Assembly: GCF_026341035.1 (NCBI RefSeq) | Contig: NZ_JAPEOQ010000001.1 | Coordinates: 2,232,001 to 2,296,000 of the forward strand | DNA length: 64,000 nucleotides | Source of the DNA: Streptomyces sp. NBC_01016 | GTDB taxonomy: Bacteria; Actinomycetota; Actinomycetes; Streptomycetales; Streptomycetaceae | Direction: 5' to 3' | In this document: positions 41,110 through 50,640 of the stretch, piece after piece | Layout: each line of letters starts with the position of its first letter | How positions within the stretch are numbered: position 1 is the first letter of the stretch | The notes under the pieces: model-generated | What the model saw: the letters and a program-made list of their open reading frames with translations, nothing else | Databases searched by the model: none | What the model was told of the DNA's origin: nothing | Position numbers and translations under genes: made by a program

Positions 41110-44100
41110 GTGCCTCCACTGAGCCGGAACAGGACGGCGCTGTCAGTGGTGCCCGTTAGCCTCGATGAGGTGACCACGCGCCTCACCGACCCCGAGCAGC
41201 TCAAAGAGCTGCTCGGCATCCCGTTCACCCCGGAGCAGACGGCCTGCATCACCGCGCCGCCCGCCCCGCAGGTGATCGTGGCCGGAGCGGGCTCCGGCAA
41301 GACGACGGTGATGGCCGCCCGCGTCGTCTGGCTGGTCGGTACAGGGCAGGTCGCCCCTGAGCAGGTCCTGGGCCTCACCTTCACCAACAAGGCGGCCGGG
41401 GAACTGGCCGAGCGGGTCCGCAAGGCCCTGATCAAGGCCGGCGTCACCGACCCCGACGCCATCGACCCGGACAACCCTCCGGGCGAGCCCGTGATCTCCA
41501 CGTACCACGCCTTCGCGGGCCGGCTGCTGACCGACCACGGCCTGCGCATAGGGCTCGAACCCACGACGCGGCTGCTCGCCGACGCCACCCGCTTCCAGCT
41601 CGCCGCGCGCGTGCTGCGCGAAGCCCCCGGCCCCTATCCCGCTCTCACCCGCTCCTTCGCCGACCTGGTCAGCGACCTGCTCACGTTGGACGGCGAGCTG
41701 GCGGAACACCTCGTACAGCCAGGCAGGCTGCGCGCGTACGACCATGAGCTGCTGCGCGCCCTCGAAGGCGTCAAGCTCAGCAACGCAGACCTGCGGAAGG
41801 TGCCCGAGGCGGCCGCCGCGCGCCTGGAGCTGGCCGAGCTCGTGGGGCACTACAGGGAGGCCAAGCGCTCGCGGGACCTCCTCGACTTCGGCGACCAGAT
41901 CGCCCTGTCGGCGACGCTGGCCGACACGCGGCCCGAGGTCGGCGAGATCCTGCGCGACGAGTTCCGCGTGGTCCTGCTCGACGAGTACCAGGACACCTCG
42001 GTGGCGCAGCGGATCCTGCTCGCGGGCCTCTTCGGCGGGGGAACGGGCCACGCGGTGACCGCCGTCGGCGACCCTTGCCAGGCGATCTACGGGTGGCGCG
42101 GAGCCTCCGTCGCCAACCTCGACGACTTCCCGCGCCACTTCGCGTACGCGGACGGGCGCCCGGCCACCCGCTTCTCGCTGAGCGAGAACCGGCGCAGTGG
42201 CGGCCGCCTGCTCGACCTCGCCAACGGGATGGCCGAGCCGCTCCGGGCGATGCACGCGGGCGTGGAGGCCCTGCGCCCCGCCCCCGGGGCCGAAGGGGAC
42301 GGTGTCGTGCGCTGCGCCCTGCTGAGCACGCACAGCGAGGAGATCGACTGGCTCGCCGACTCCATCGGCCACCTCGTCGCCACCGGAACGGCGCCCGGCG
42401 AGATCGCCGTGCTGTGCCGCACTGCGACCGACTTCGCCGAGATCCAGGGCGCCCTGGTCGCCCGTGACATCCCGGTCGAAGTGGTCGGCCTCTCCGGCCT
42501 GTTGCACCTCCCGGAGATCGCCGACCTGGTCGCCATGTGCGAGGTCCTCCAGGACCCCGGTGCCAACGCCTCCCTCGTGCGGCTCCTGACCGGACCGCGC
42601 TGGCGCATCGGCCCGCGCGACCTCGCCCTCCTCGGGCGCCGGGCACGCTTTTTGGTCTCCCACGCGCGCGGGGGAGAGGACGACGACCCGGACCGGCGCC
42701 TGGCCGCGGCCGTCGAGGGGGTCGATCCCTCCGAGGTGATATCGCTGGCGGACGCGCTCGATACGTTCCTGGAGACCTCGACCGACACCGATGAGGACGA
42801 CGACGGGCTGCCGTTCTCACCGGACGCGCGCGTGCGCTTCGCCCGGCTCGCCACCGAACTGCGCGAGCTGCGCCGCTCGTTGTCCGACCCCCTCATGGAC
42901 GTGCTGCACCGTGTCCTGGCGGTCACCGGCCTGGAGGTCGAACTCTCCGCGTCCCCGCACGCGTTGGCGGCCCGGCGCCGCGAGACGCTGTCCAACTTCC
43001 TCGACATCGCCGCGTCCTTCGCGGCCAACGACGGCTCGGCGACGCTGCTCGCCTTCCTCGGATTCCTGCGCACCGCAGCGCAGTACGAGAAGGGCCTCGA
43101 CAACGCGCTGCCCGGTGGCGAGGACACCGTGAAGGTGCTCACCGCCCACAAATCCAAGGGCCTCGAATGGGATGTCGTCGCCGTTCCCGGTCTCGTCAAC
43201 GGCACGTTCCCGAGCACGCAAGGCCGTGAGAAGTGGACGGCACAGGCCAAGGTGCTGCCCCACGAACTGCGTGGTGACGGCGCCACGCTGCCCGAAATCG
43301 AGACGTGGGACTCCAAGGGCATGAAGGCCTTCCACGCCGACATGAAGGACCACCAGCACACCGAGGAACTGCGCCTGGGATACGTCACGTTCACGCGTCC
43401 GCGCTCCCTGCTGCTCGGCTCCGGCCACTGGTGGGGACCGTCCCAGAAGCGCACGCGTGGCCCTTCGGACTTCCTTCAGGCGCTGTACGAGCACTGCGCC
43501 GCCGGGTACGGCGAGATCGAGGCCTGGGCGGACGAACCGGCGGAGAACGAGGAGAACCCGGCCCTCCAAGAGAATTCGGCCGAGCACGCCTGGCCGCTGC
43601 CGCTGGACGAGGAGGCGCGGGCGCGACGCCGGGCCGCCGCCCATACGGTCCTCGCCCACCTGGAGCGCGCCGCGGGGCCCGAGACCGCGTATGCCCACAC
43701 GGAGACGCACCCCGCCGTCCTCGACGAGCCGCCCTTCGAGGACCCCGACTGGCCCCCGCCGCCCGAGGACGACGAACCGCCCTACGACCCCTACGAGGAC
43801 GACTACGTCCCGGACGGGGGCGACCACGACCCCTACGAGGACGACCACGCCCGCTACGAAGACGACGCGTCCCCGGCCGGTGCCGTCGCGCGCGTGGCCG
43901 AGCCCGAGCGGGCGGCCCCGGTCGTGCCGCATCCCGCTCCCGCCCCGGAAGCGGAGCTCACCCCGGAGGAGGCGCGCACCATCGCCTCCTGGGACCGCGA
44001 CCTCGACGCGCTGACGGGCGAGCTGTTGCGCGCCCGCGCCGCCGTGCGCGATGTTCCCGTCCCGCACACGCTCACCGCGTCCCAGCTGCTGCGGATGGCC

Positions 44101-44703
44101 GCCGACCCGGACGCCTTCGCCCAGGAACTCGCCCGCCCCATGCCCCAGCCGCCGCAGCCGGCGGCCCGCAGGGGCACCCGGTTCCACGCCTGGATCGAGG
44201 CGCGCTTCGAAGAGCTGCGGCTGCCCATGCTCGACCCCGAGGAGCTCCCCGGCAGCGATGCCGAGATCGCGGACGAGCGCGACCTGGAGGAGCTCAAGGA
44301 AGCCTTCGAGCGCACCCCGTACGCCCATCGCTCTCCCTACCGGGTCGAGACGTCCTTCCAGCTGGCCATCGCGGGCCGCGTCGTTCGCGGCCGTATCGAC
44401 GCCGTCTACAAGGAGGGCGACGGCGACGAGGCGACGTACGAGATCGTGGACTGGAAGACGGCCCACCGGAAGTCCGCCGACCCCCTCCAGCTGGCCGTCT
44501 ACCGGCTGGCCTGGGCCGAGCAGCAGGGCGTGCCCCTGGAGGCGGTGAGCGCCGCCTTCCTGTACGTACGCACCGGGGAGACGGTCCGGCCGCGTCGGCT
44601 GCCCGGCCGGGAGGAGCTGGAGCGGCTCCTGCTGGAGGACCCGCAGCAGCCGGCGGAGCCCATGGAGGAACCGCCGGACGAACACGTGAGGGCGGGCGGA
44701 TAG
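41110..44703 (+). CDS. adnB: AdnB subunit of the AdnAB helicase-nuclease
   Basis: A 1197-aa partner of AdnA. Walker A GAGSGKTTV near residue 60, LLDEYQDTSVAQ, SENRRSGGRLL, AHKSKGLEWDVVAVPG and a C-terminal nuclease with IVDWKTAHRKSADPLQLAVYR. No cysteine cluster is seen in its nuclease domain, unlike AdnA. A highly acidic insertion at about residues 880-925 (EDDEPPYDPYEDDYV) is unusual. GTG 41110 is three bases after the adnA stop; GTG 41170 is an alternative. Translation coupling with adnA is likely. Confidence 0.92.
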   Translation: MPPLSRNRTALSVVPVSLDEVTTRLTDPEQLKELLGIPFTPEQTACITAPPAPQVIVAGAGSGKTTVMAARVVWLVGTGQVAPEQVLGLTFTNKAAGELAERVRKALIKAGVTDPDAIDPDNPPGEPVISTYHAFAGRLLTDHGLRIGLEPTTRLLADATRFQLAARVLREAPGPYPALTRSFADLVSDLLTLDGELAEHLVQPGRLRAYDHELLRALEGVKLSNADLRKVPEAAAARLELAELVGHYREAKRSRDLLDFGDQIALSATLADTRPEVGEILRDEFRVVLLDEYQDTSVAQRILLAGLFGGGTGHAVTAVGDPCQAIYGWRGASVANLDDFPRHFAYADGRPATRFSLSENRRSGGRLLDLANGMAEPLRAMHAGVEALRPAPGAEGDGVVRCALLSTHSEEIDWLADSIGHLVATGTAPGEIAVLCRTATDFAEIQGALVARDIPVEVVGLSGLLHLPEIADLVAMCEVLQDPGANASLVRLLTGPRWRIGPRDLALLGRRARFLVSHARGGEDDDPDRRLAAAVEGVDPSEVISLADALDTFLETSTDTDEDDDGLPFSPDARVRFARLATELRELRRSLSDPLMDVLHRVLAVTGLEVELSASPHALAARRRETLSNFLDIAASFAANDGSATLLAFLGFLRTAAQYEKGLDNALPGGEDTVKVLTAHKSKGLEWDVVAVPGLVNGTFPSTQGREKWTAQAKVLPHELRGDGATLPEIETWDSKGMKAFHADMKDHQHTEELRLGYVTFTRPRSLLLGSGHWWGPSQKRTRGPSDFLQALYEHCAAGYGEIEAWADEPAENEENPALQENSAEHAWPLPLDEEARARRRAAAHTVLAHLERAAGPETAYAHTETHPAVLDEPPFEDPDWPPPPEDDEPPYDPYEDDYVPDGGDHDPYEDDHARYEDDASPAGAVARVAEPERAAPVVPHPAPAPEAELTPEEARTIASWDRDLDALTGELLRARAAVRDVPVPHTLTASQLLRMAADPDAFAQELARPMPQPPQPAARRGTRFHAWIEARFEELRLPMLDPEELPGSDAEIADERDLEELKEAFERTPYAHRSPYRVETSFQLAIAGRVVRGRIDAVYKEGDGDEATYEIVDWKTAHRKSADPLQLAVYRLAWAEQQGVPLEAVSAAFLYVRTGETVRPRRLPGREELERLLLEDPQQPAEPMEEPPDEHVRAGG

Positions 44704-44707
44704 GCTC

Positions 44708-46126
44708 GTGACCATGAGCAAGCCCGTTGACACTGCCGTCAGCACAGTCCGTGCGTATGTCGAGAACAACCGTGAGGCGTTCCTCGACGACCTCGCCGCG
44801 TGGTTGCGGATCCCTTCCGTGTCCGCCCAGCCCGACCACGCACCGGACGTACGGCGCAGCGCCGACTGGCTTGCCGCGAAGCTCGCCGGGACCGGCTTCC
44901 CGACCACGGAGGTGTGGGAGACGCCCGGCGCCCCCGCCGTGTTCGCCGAGTGGCCCTCGGGCGACCCCGCGGCCCCCACGGTCCTCGTCTACGGACATCA
45001 CGACGTGCAGCCCGCCGCTCGCGAGGACGGCTGGGACACCGACCCCTTCGAGCCGGTCGTGGTCGGAAACCGGCTCCACGCGCGCGGGGCGGCCGACGAC
45101 AAGGGTCAGGTGTTCTTCCACACCCTTGGCGTGCGCGCCCACCTGGCCGCGACCGGCCGCACCGCACCCGCGGTCAACCTCAAGCTCCTCGTCGAAGGCG
45201 AGGAGGAGTCGGGTTCCCCGCACTTCCGTGCCCTCGTAGAAGAGCGCAAGGAGCGCCTGGCCGCGGACACCGTGATCGTCTCCGACACCGGCATGTGGTC
45301 CGAGGACACCCCCACGGTGTGCACCGGCATGCGCGGCCTCGCCGACTGCGAGATCCAGCTGTACGGCCCCGACCAGGACATCCACTCCGGCTCCTTCGGC
45401 GGCGCCGTCCCGAACCCGGCGACCGCGGCCGCCCGCCTCGTGGCCGCGCTGCACGACGAGCACGCGCGCGTGGCCGTCCCCGGCTTCTACGACGGCATCG
45501 TGGAGCTCACCGACCGGGAGCGCGAACTCTTCGCGGAGCTTCCGTTCGACGAGGAGCAGTGGCTGCGCACGGCGAAGTCCCGCGCCACCTACGGAGAGGC
45601 CGGGCTCACCACTCTGGAGCGGATCTGGGCCCGCCCCACCGCCGAGGTCAACGGGATCGGCGGCGGCTACCAGGGCCCCGGCGGCAAGACGATCGTGCCG
45701 TCCTCCGCGATGCTCAAGCTCTCCTTCCGGCTGGTCGCCGGGCAGGATCCGGACCTGATCGAGAAGGCCGTCACCGCCTGGGTCGCCGAGCAGCTGCCCG
45801 CGGGGATCCGCCACACGGTCACCTTCGGGGCCGCCACCCGCCCCTGCCTCACGCCGCTCGACCACCCGGCGTTGAAATCCGTCGTACGCGCCATGGGACA
45901 GGCCTTCGAGCAGAAGATCCGCTTCACGCGCGAGGGCGGCTCGGGTCCCGCGGCCGACCTTCAGGACGTCCTCGACGCCCCGGTGCTCTTCCTGGGCATC
46001 TCCGTGCCCTCCGACGGCTGGCACGCCCCCAACGAGAAGGTCGAACTCGACCTCCTCATGAAGGGTGTCGAAACAACCGCCTATCTATGGGGCGATCTCG
46101 CGGAGAGCTGGGCAGATGCACACTGA
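44708..46126 (+). CDS. M20 family dipeptidase/metallopeptidase
   Basis: A 472-aa zinc-dependent exopeptidase of the M20 family. Metal ligands: His in YGHHDVQP, Asp in GAADDKGQ, Glu pair in EGEEESGS, Asp in VSDTGMW, and a final His in SDGWHAPNEKVE near the C-terminus. The dimerisation lid contains NGIGGGYQGPGGKTI. Likely hydrolyses dipeptides or acyl-amino acids in the cytoplasm. GTG 44708 or ATG 44714 both fit. It lies between adnB and nudC with no obvious link to DNA repair. Confidence 0.92.
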   Translation: MTMSKPVDTAVSTVRAYVENNREAFLDDLAAWLRIPSVSAQPDHAPDVRRSADWLAAKLAGTGFPTTEVWETPGAPAVFAEWPSGDPAAPTVLVYGHHDVQPAAREDGWDTDPFEPVVVGNRLHARGAADDKGQVFFHTLGVRAHLAATGRTAPAVNLKLLVEGEEESGSPHFRALVEERKERLAADTVIVSDTGMWSEDTPTVCTGMRGLADCEIQLYGPDQDIHSGSFGGAVPNPATAAARLVAALHDEHARVAVPGFYDGIVELTDRERELFAELPFDEEQWLRTAKSRATYGEAGLTTLERIWARPTAEVNGIGGGYQGPGGKTIVPSSAMLKLSFRLVAGQDPDLIEKAVTAWVAEQLPAGIRHTVTFGAATRPCLTPLDHPALKSVVRAMGQAFEQKIRFTREGGSGPAADLQDVLDAPVLFLGISVPSDGWHAPNEKVELDLLMKGVETTAYLWGDLAESWADAH

Positions 46127-46200
46127 TTGAGGCCCCGCGCACCCACCTCGCCGAACCGCCCGCCGAACCGCCCTTTCCACCCGGGGAGTTGGAAGCACTC

Positions 46201-47160
46201 GTGACCACCTGGACCGACCGAACCGCCGACCTCGCCGCAACGCGACCCCTCTCGCTCTCCGCGCCGAGCGGAATCGACCGCGCCGCGCACCACCGCCTCG
46301 ACGAGGCCTGGCTCGCCGCCGCGTGGAGCCACCCCACCACCCGTGTCTTCGTGGTCTCGGGCGGTCAGGCGCTCATCGACGAGACACCGGACGGCACGAC
46401 GGAACTGGTCATGACCCCGGCCTTCGAAGCGCCCCTCACGGAGGCGCATCGCTACTTCCTGGGCACCGACGAGGACGGCGTGAGCTACTTCGCGCTTCAG
46501 AAGGACACGCTTCCCGGGCGCATGGACCAGTCCGCGCGCCCGGCCGGCCTGCGCGAGGCGGGGATGCTCCTCTCGCAGCGGGACGCGGGCCTCATGGTGC
46601 ACGCCGTCGCCCTGGAGAACTGGCAGCGCCTGCACCGTTTCTGCTCCCGCTGCGGCGAACGCACCGTCATCGCCGCCGCGGGTCACATCCGCCGCTGCCC
46701 GGCCTGCGGAGCCGAGCACTACCCGCGCACCGACCCGGCCGTGATCATGGCCGTCACGGACGATCAGGACCGCATCCTGCTCGGCCGCCAGGTGCACTGG
46801 CCCGAAGGGCGCTTCTCGACGCTCGCCGGCTTCGTCGAGCCCGGCGAGTCCATCGAGCAGTCGGTGCGGCGCGAGGTCTTCGAGGAGGCGGGCGTCGTCG
46901 TCGGTGACGTCGAGTACGTCGCCAGCCAGCCCTGGCCGTTCCCGTCCAGCCTCATGCTCGGCTTCATGGCGCACGCCACGTCCTTCGAGATCAACGTGGA
47001 CGGTGACGAGATCCACGAGGCGCGCTGGTTCTCCCGCGAGGACCTGCGGGCCGCCTTCGACTCCGGTGAGGTCATGCCTCCCTACGGGATCTCGATCGCG
47101 GCCCGGCTGATCGAGCTCTGGTACGGCAAGCCCCTGCCGAAGCCCAGCGACGCGCTCTGA
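46201..47160 (+). CDS. nudC: NAD+ diphosphatase / RNA NAD-decapping NUDIX enzyme NudC
   Basis: A 319-aa NADH pyrophosphatase. The Zn ribbon CSRCG...CPACG (near residues 151 and 170), the NUDIX box GFVEPGESIEQSVRREVFEEAG and the NudC signature SQPWPFPSSLM are all present. NudC hydrolyses NAD(H) and removes NAD caps from RNA. GTG 46201 starts TTWTDRTADL; the frame is open far upstream without coding signs. Corresponds to mycobacterial Rv3199c, in the same order relative to adnAB and uvrD2. Confidence 0.93.
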   Translation: MTTWTDRTADLAATRPLSLSAPSGIDRAAHHRLDEAWLAAAWSHPTTRVFVVSGGQALIDETPDGTTELVMTPAFEAPLTEAHRYFLGTDEDGVSYFALQKDTLPGRMDQSARPAGLREAGMLLSQRDAGLMVHAVALENWQRLHRFCSRCGERTVIAAAGHIRRCPACGAEHYPRTDPAVIMAVTDDQDRILLGRQVHWPEGRFSTLAGFVEPGESIEQSVRREVFEEAGVVVGDVEYVASQPWPFPSSLMLGFMAHATSFEINVDGDEIHEARWFSREDLRAAFDSGEVMPPYGISIAARLIELWYGKPLPKPSDAL

Positions 47161-47228
47161 GTCATCTGCGGTCCCGCTGACCTCGTGCGAGGGTGGTCCC
47201 AGGAGCCCTGACGCAAGGGGGCAGGACA

Positions 47229-47405
47229 ATGGCAGGCTCTGCGGAACAGCGCAGGCGCGAAGAAGAAGCGGCGGCCCGGCGGCGTGAGTGGGCGCTCAGG
47301 CGCCGGGGCAACCAGGACATCACCGGCAATCGAGCGGCGAACCTGCTGACGATGATCGTCCTGCTGGTCGTCCTTGCCGTGATGGTCGTGCTGCTGGTCG
47401 TCTGA
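47229..47405 (+). CDS. small single-pass membrane protein (58 aa)
   Basis: A 58-aa product with a strongly basic helix (QRRREEEAAARRREWALRRR) followed by one C-terminal transmembrane segment (TMIVLLVVLAVMVVLLVV). A typical tail-anchored architecture; no function known. ATG 47229 chosen over GTG 47193. Confidence 0.65.
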   Translation: MAGSAEQRRREEEAAARRREWALRRRGNQDITGNRAANLLTMIVLLVVLAVMVVLLVV

Positions 47406-47471
47406 CCGCGGACAGCGGAAAGCCCCCGTACCCGTGGGCGGGCGGGGGCCATTCGCTCGGGACAGGTCGGC

Positions 47472-47726
47472 TCAGGCGGCCATGGCCTGCTTGACCTGGG
47501 CCAGCGACGGGTTCGTCATGACCGACTCGGAGCCGCTGTCGGACACCACGAGGAGCGTGGGGACCGTCTGGTTCCCGCCGTTCGCCTTCTCGACGAAGGC
47601 TGCGGACTCCGGGTCGTGCTCGATGTTGACCTCGGTGTACCCGATGCCCTCACGGTCCATCTGCTTCTTCAGCCGCTGGCAGTAGCCGCACCACGTGGTG
47701 CTGTACATCGTCACAGTGCCCGGCAT
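47472..47726 (-). CDS. mycoredoxin (glutaredoxin-like thiol oxidoreductase)
   Basis: An 84-aa glutaredoxin-fold protein with active site WCGYC (Cys13, Cys16), VPTLLV cis-proline and TNPSLAQV, matching mycoredoxin-1 (Rv3198A), which reduces mycothiol mixed disulfides. ATG 47726 has AAGGAG nine bases upstream. A near-perfect sigma-R promoter lies 49 bases upstream (47775-47801), fitting induction by thiol-oxidative stress. Confidence 0.93.
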   Translation of the reverse strand: MPGTVTMYSTTWCGYCQRLKKQMDREGIGYTEVNIEHDPESAAFVEKANGGNQTVPTLLVVSDSGSESVMTNPSLAQVKQAMAA

Positions 47727-47774
47727 TTCCTCGCGCTCCTTCGGTGGCTGGGGGTGCGTGTTCGCAATGAGTCG

Positions 47775-47801
47775 AACGTATGTGATCCGGCGACCATTCC
47801 C
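47775..47801 (-). promoter_or_regulatory. sigma-R-type promoter of the mycoredoxin gene
   Basis: On the minus strand, GGGAAT (47796-47801) and GTT (47775-47777) are 18 bases apart, matching the sigma-R consensus GGAAT-N18-GTT for disulfide-stress genes. The predicted start site lies about 40 bases before the ATG. Confidence 0.8.
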
Positions 47802-47888
47802 GCACGTCGAACACATTGGTACGACTAACGGTCGGCACCTGTGGACAACGCGACGCATCCGTCCCCGCGGACCTGGCAGCATGGCGGG

Positions 47889-50132
47889 GTGACACCAGCA
47901 ACGCACTCCACCCTGTTCCCGCAGGATCCCGGCCGTGGCCAATATGCGGCTCCGCCGAGTGACGCCGACGCGGTGCTCGAGGGGCTCGACCCCGAGCAGC
48001 GCGCCGTGGCGACGGCCCTGCACGGTCCGGTGTGTGTGCTCGCGGGCGCGGGCACGGGCAAGACGCGGGCGATCACCCATCGCATCGCGTACGGCGTCCG
48101 CGCGGGGATCCTCCAGCCCAATACGGTCCTCGCCGTCACGTTCACCAACCGTGCCGCCGGTGAGATGCGTGGCCGGCTCAGGCAGCTCGGCGCCGTGGGG
48201 GTACAGGCCCGCACCTTCCACTCCGCCGCCCTGCGCCAGCTCCAGTTCTTCTGGCCCAAGGCGGTCGGCGGGGAGCTGCCCCGGCTCGTCGACCGCAAGA
48301 TCCAGCTCGTCGCCGACGCCGCGGCCGCCTCGCGCCTGCGCCTGGACCGCGGTGAGCTGCGCGACGTGACCGCGGAGATCGAGTGGTCCAAGGTCACGCA
48401 GACCGTCCCCGGTGACTACGCCGCGGCGGTGCACAAGGCAGGCCGTGAAGCGCCCCGGCTTCCCGCGGAGATCGCCCAGATCTACTCCGCGTACGAAACC
48501 CTCAAGCGGGACCGCTCTCTCATCGACTTCGAGGACGTCCTGCTGCTCACCGTGGGCATCCTCCAGGACCGGCAGGACATCGCCGAGCAGATCCGCGCCC
48601 AGTACCAGCACTTCGTCGTCGACGAGTACCAGGACGTCAGCCCGCTCCAGCAGCGCCTGCTCGACCTGTGGCTCGGCGAGCGCGACAGCCTCTGCGTCGT
48701 CGGTGACGCCAGCCAGACGATCTACTCCTTCACCGGTGCCACCCCCGACCACCTGCTCAACTTCCGCACGCGCCACCCCAGTGCCACCGTCGTCAAGCTG
48801 GTCCGCGACTACCGCTCCTCACCCCAGGTCGTGCACCTTGCCAATGGGGTCCTGACCAGGGCGAGCGGCCGCGCCGCCGAGCACCGCCTGGAACTGATTT
48901 CGCAGCGCGAGGCGGGCCCCGAGCCGACCTACATCGAGTACGCCGACGAGCCCGCCGAGGCCGAAGGCGCCGCAGGCCGCATCCGGGAGCTGATCGACTC
49001 CGGGGTGTCGGCCGGCGAGATCGCGATCCTGTTCCGGACGAACGGGCAGTCGGAGATCTACGAACAGGCACTCGCCGACGCGGGCGTGCCCTACCAGCTG
49101 CGCGGCGCCGAGCGCTTCTTCGAGCGGGCCGAGGTGCGCAAGGCACACCACGAGCTGCGCGCGGCGGCCCGCTTCGGTGACAACGACGCGGGACTCGACG
49201 AGGCCGTCGATCTTCCCTCCCAGGTCAGAGCCGTCCTGTCCGGCGCGGGTTGGACCACGGAGCCGCCCGCGGGGTCCGGCGCCGTGCGGGACCGCTGGGA
49301 GTCGCTCGCCGCCATCGCCCGGCTCGCGGGGGACCTCGCGAGAGCCGAGCCCACCGCGACCCTGAGCGCGTTCGTGGAGGAACTCGACGCGCGGGCGAGC
49401 GCGCAGCACGCCCCGACCGTGGAGGGCGTCACCCTCGCTTCGCTGCACGCGGCGAAGGGCCTCGAGTGGGACGCGGTGTTCCTGGTCGGCCTCGCCGAGG
49501 GCATGATGCCGATCACCTACGCCAAGACCGACGAGCAGGTCGAGGAGGAGCGGCGGCTCCTGTACGTCGGGGTGACCCGCGCGCGGCGCCATCTCGGCCT
49601 TTCCTGGGCGCTGTCCCGCTCGCCGGGCGGCCGCCCGAACCGCAGGCCGAGCCGGTTCCTCGACGGGCTGCGGCCGGGGTCGACGGGCTCGGCGGGGCGC
49701 GGGGCGAGTGCGGGGCGCGGCGGCATCGAGTTCGGGACCCGCACGGGCACCCGCGAGTCCTCCGGCCCCACACGCCCCAGGGGTGACCGGAAGGTGGCCC
49801 GCTGCCGCGTGTGCGGGCGCACCCTTGAGGCCGCCGAGATGAAGCTGATGCGCTGCGAGGACTGCCCGTCGGACATGGACGAGGGGCTGTACGAGCGACT
49901 GATCGAGTGGCGGGGCCGCACGGCGGTGGACCTCGGCCAGCCCGCGTTCTGCGTCTTCACGGACAAGACCTTGATCGCCATCGCCGAGACCGCCCCCGAG
50001 GACGCGGCCGAACTGTCCCGCATCCCGGGCGTCGGGCGCCGGAAGTTTCGGACGTACGGATCTGACGTTCTGGCCATTTGCGCAGGTCAGACGATTGGTG
50101 ATCAGGTCGACGAGGAGGCCGGGGACGACTGA
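47889..50132 (+). CDS. uvrD2: UvrD2-type ATP-dependent DNA helicase with tetracysteine and HRDC domains
   Basis: A 747-aa SF1A helicase. Walker A GAGTGKTRA near residue 54, VVDEYQDVSPLQ, SLHAAKGLEWDAVF and RLLYVGVTRARRHL. The C-terminal part carries a tetracysteine zinc module at about 637-660 (CRVCG...CEDCP) and an HRDC-like domain (LYERLIEWRGRTAVD onward), both diagnostic of actinobacterial UvrD2. GTG 47889 is chosen; the divergent intergenic region with the mycoredoxin gene has a sigma-R site for the other strand. Essential in mycobacteria. Immediately upstream of the wblC leader. Confidence 0.93.
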   Translation: MTPATHSTLFPQDPGRGQYAAPPSDADAVLEGLDPEQRAVATALHGPVCVLAGAGTGKTRAITHRIAYGVRAGILQPNTVLAVTFTNRAAGEMRGRLRQLGAVGVQARTFHSAALRQLQFFWPKAVGGELPRLVDRKIQLVADAAAASRLRLDRGELRDVTAEIEWSKVTQTVPGDYAAAVHKAGREAPRLPAEIAQIYSAYETLKRDRSLIDFEDVLLLTVGILQDRQDIAEQIRAQYQHFVVDEYQDVSPLQQRLLDLWLGERDSLCVVGDASQTIYSFTGATPDHLLNFRTRHPSATVVKLVRDYRSSPQVVHLANGVLTRASGRAAEHRLELISQREAGPEPTYIEYADEPAEAEGAAGRIRELIDSGVSAGEIAILFRTNGQSEIYEQALADAGVPYQLRGAERFFERAEVRKAHHELRAAARFGDNDAGLDEAVDLPSQVRAVLSGAGWTTEPPAGSGAVRDRWESLAAIARLAGDLARAEPTATLSAFVEELDARASAQHAPTVEGVTLASLHAAKGLEWDAVFLVGLAEGMMPITYAKTDEQVEEERRLLYVGVTRARRHLGLSWALSRSPGGRPNRRPSRFLDGLRPGSTGSAGRGASAGRGGIEFGTRTGTRESSGPTRPRGDRKVARCRVCGRTLEAAEMKLMRCEDCPSDMDEGLYERLIEWRGRTAVDLGQPAFCVFTDKTLIAIAETAPEDAAELSRIPGVGRRKFRTYGSDVLAICAGQTIGDQVDEEAGDD

Positions 50133-50144
50133 CGCAAACTCGTC

Positions 50145-50185
50145 GAAAAAATAGTTTGCGCATGCCCCAACAATCCCCATAGGTT
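50145..50185 (+). promoter_or_regulatory. WhiB7/WblC-type autoregulated promoter
   Basis: AT-rich GAAAAAATAG (50145-50154) lies one base before -35 TTGCGC (50156-50161); -10 TAGGTT (50180-50185) follows after 18 bases. An AT-rich block immediately upstream of the -35 is the known signature by which WhiB7 and the principal sigma factor activate targets, including whiB7 itself. Confidence 0.75.
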
Positions 50186-50295
50186 CTTAAGCACGAAAGC
50201 AGCGGTCTTCTCGAAGGCCCTGGTTCCGTGTTGTACTTGAATGCCGTCGGACCGGTTCGCACCGGTCCCCGAGACGCCGAGAGGAGGCGATTCCA

Positions 50296-50619
50296 GTGAT
50301 CAGCATCAACGCCAGCTCCATCAGCACCGCCAAAATGACCGATCTCTCGGTCGTCGCTTCCTGCCTGCTCGGCTCCTCGAACCTGGGCACCGGTCTGTCT
50401 GGCTTCTCCGCCATGCGTCCGGAGTCCGGCCTGTCCCTCGCGGGTCTTCCCATTCGCGAGCGCAATGAGCGACCGACCAAGGCACCGGAAGCAGTAGCGA
50501 CGGCACAGGCTCAGGCCTATGCCTTTGCGGCGGCCGGTGCCGGATTCCGGAAGCAGACGACGCAGCACCACACGATGTGGGCCTTCCGTGGGCCTGAACC
50601 CTGGAGCGATCCAGCCTGA
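50296..50619 (+). CDS. wblC leader ORF (upstream ORF of the attenuator)
   Basis: A 107-codon ORF in the wblC leader. GTG 50296 has a perfect AGGAGG eight bases upstream, and codon third positions are G/C-rich, so it is surely translated. It has no recognisable domain. Its stop (50617-50619) lies within a small hairpin and 21 bases before an intrinsic terminator. In Streptomyces and mycobacteria, ribosome stalling or failure on such a leader ORF lets transcription read into wblC/whiB7 when translation inhibitors are present (established for the family). The peptide itself may not matter. Confidence 0.78.
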   Translation: MISINASSISTAKMTDLSVVASCLLGSSNLGTGLSGFSAMRPESGLSLAGLPIRERNERPTKAPEAVATAQAQAYAFAAAGAGFRKQTTQHHTMWAFRGPEPWSDPA

Positions 50620-50640
50620 CGAGATCAGGCAGGCGCCTTC

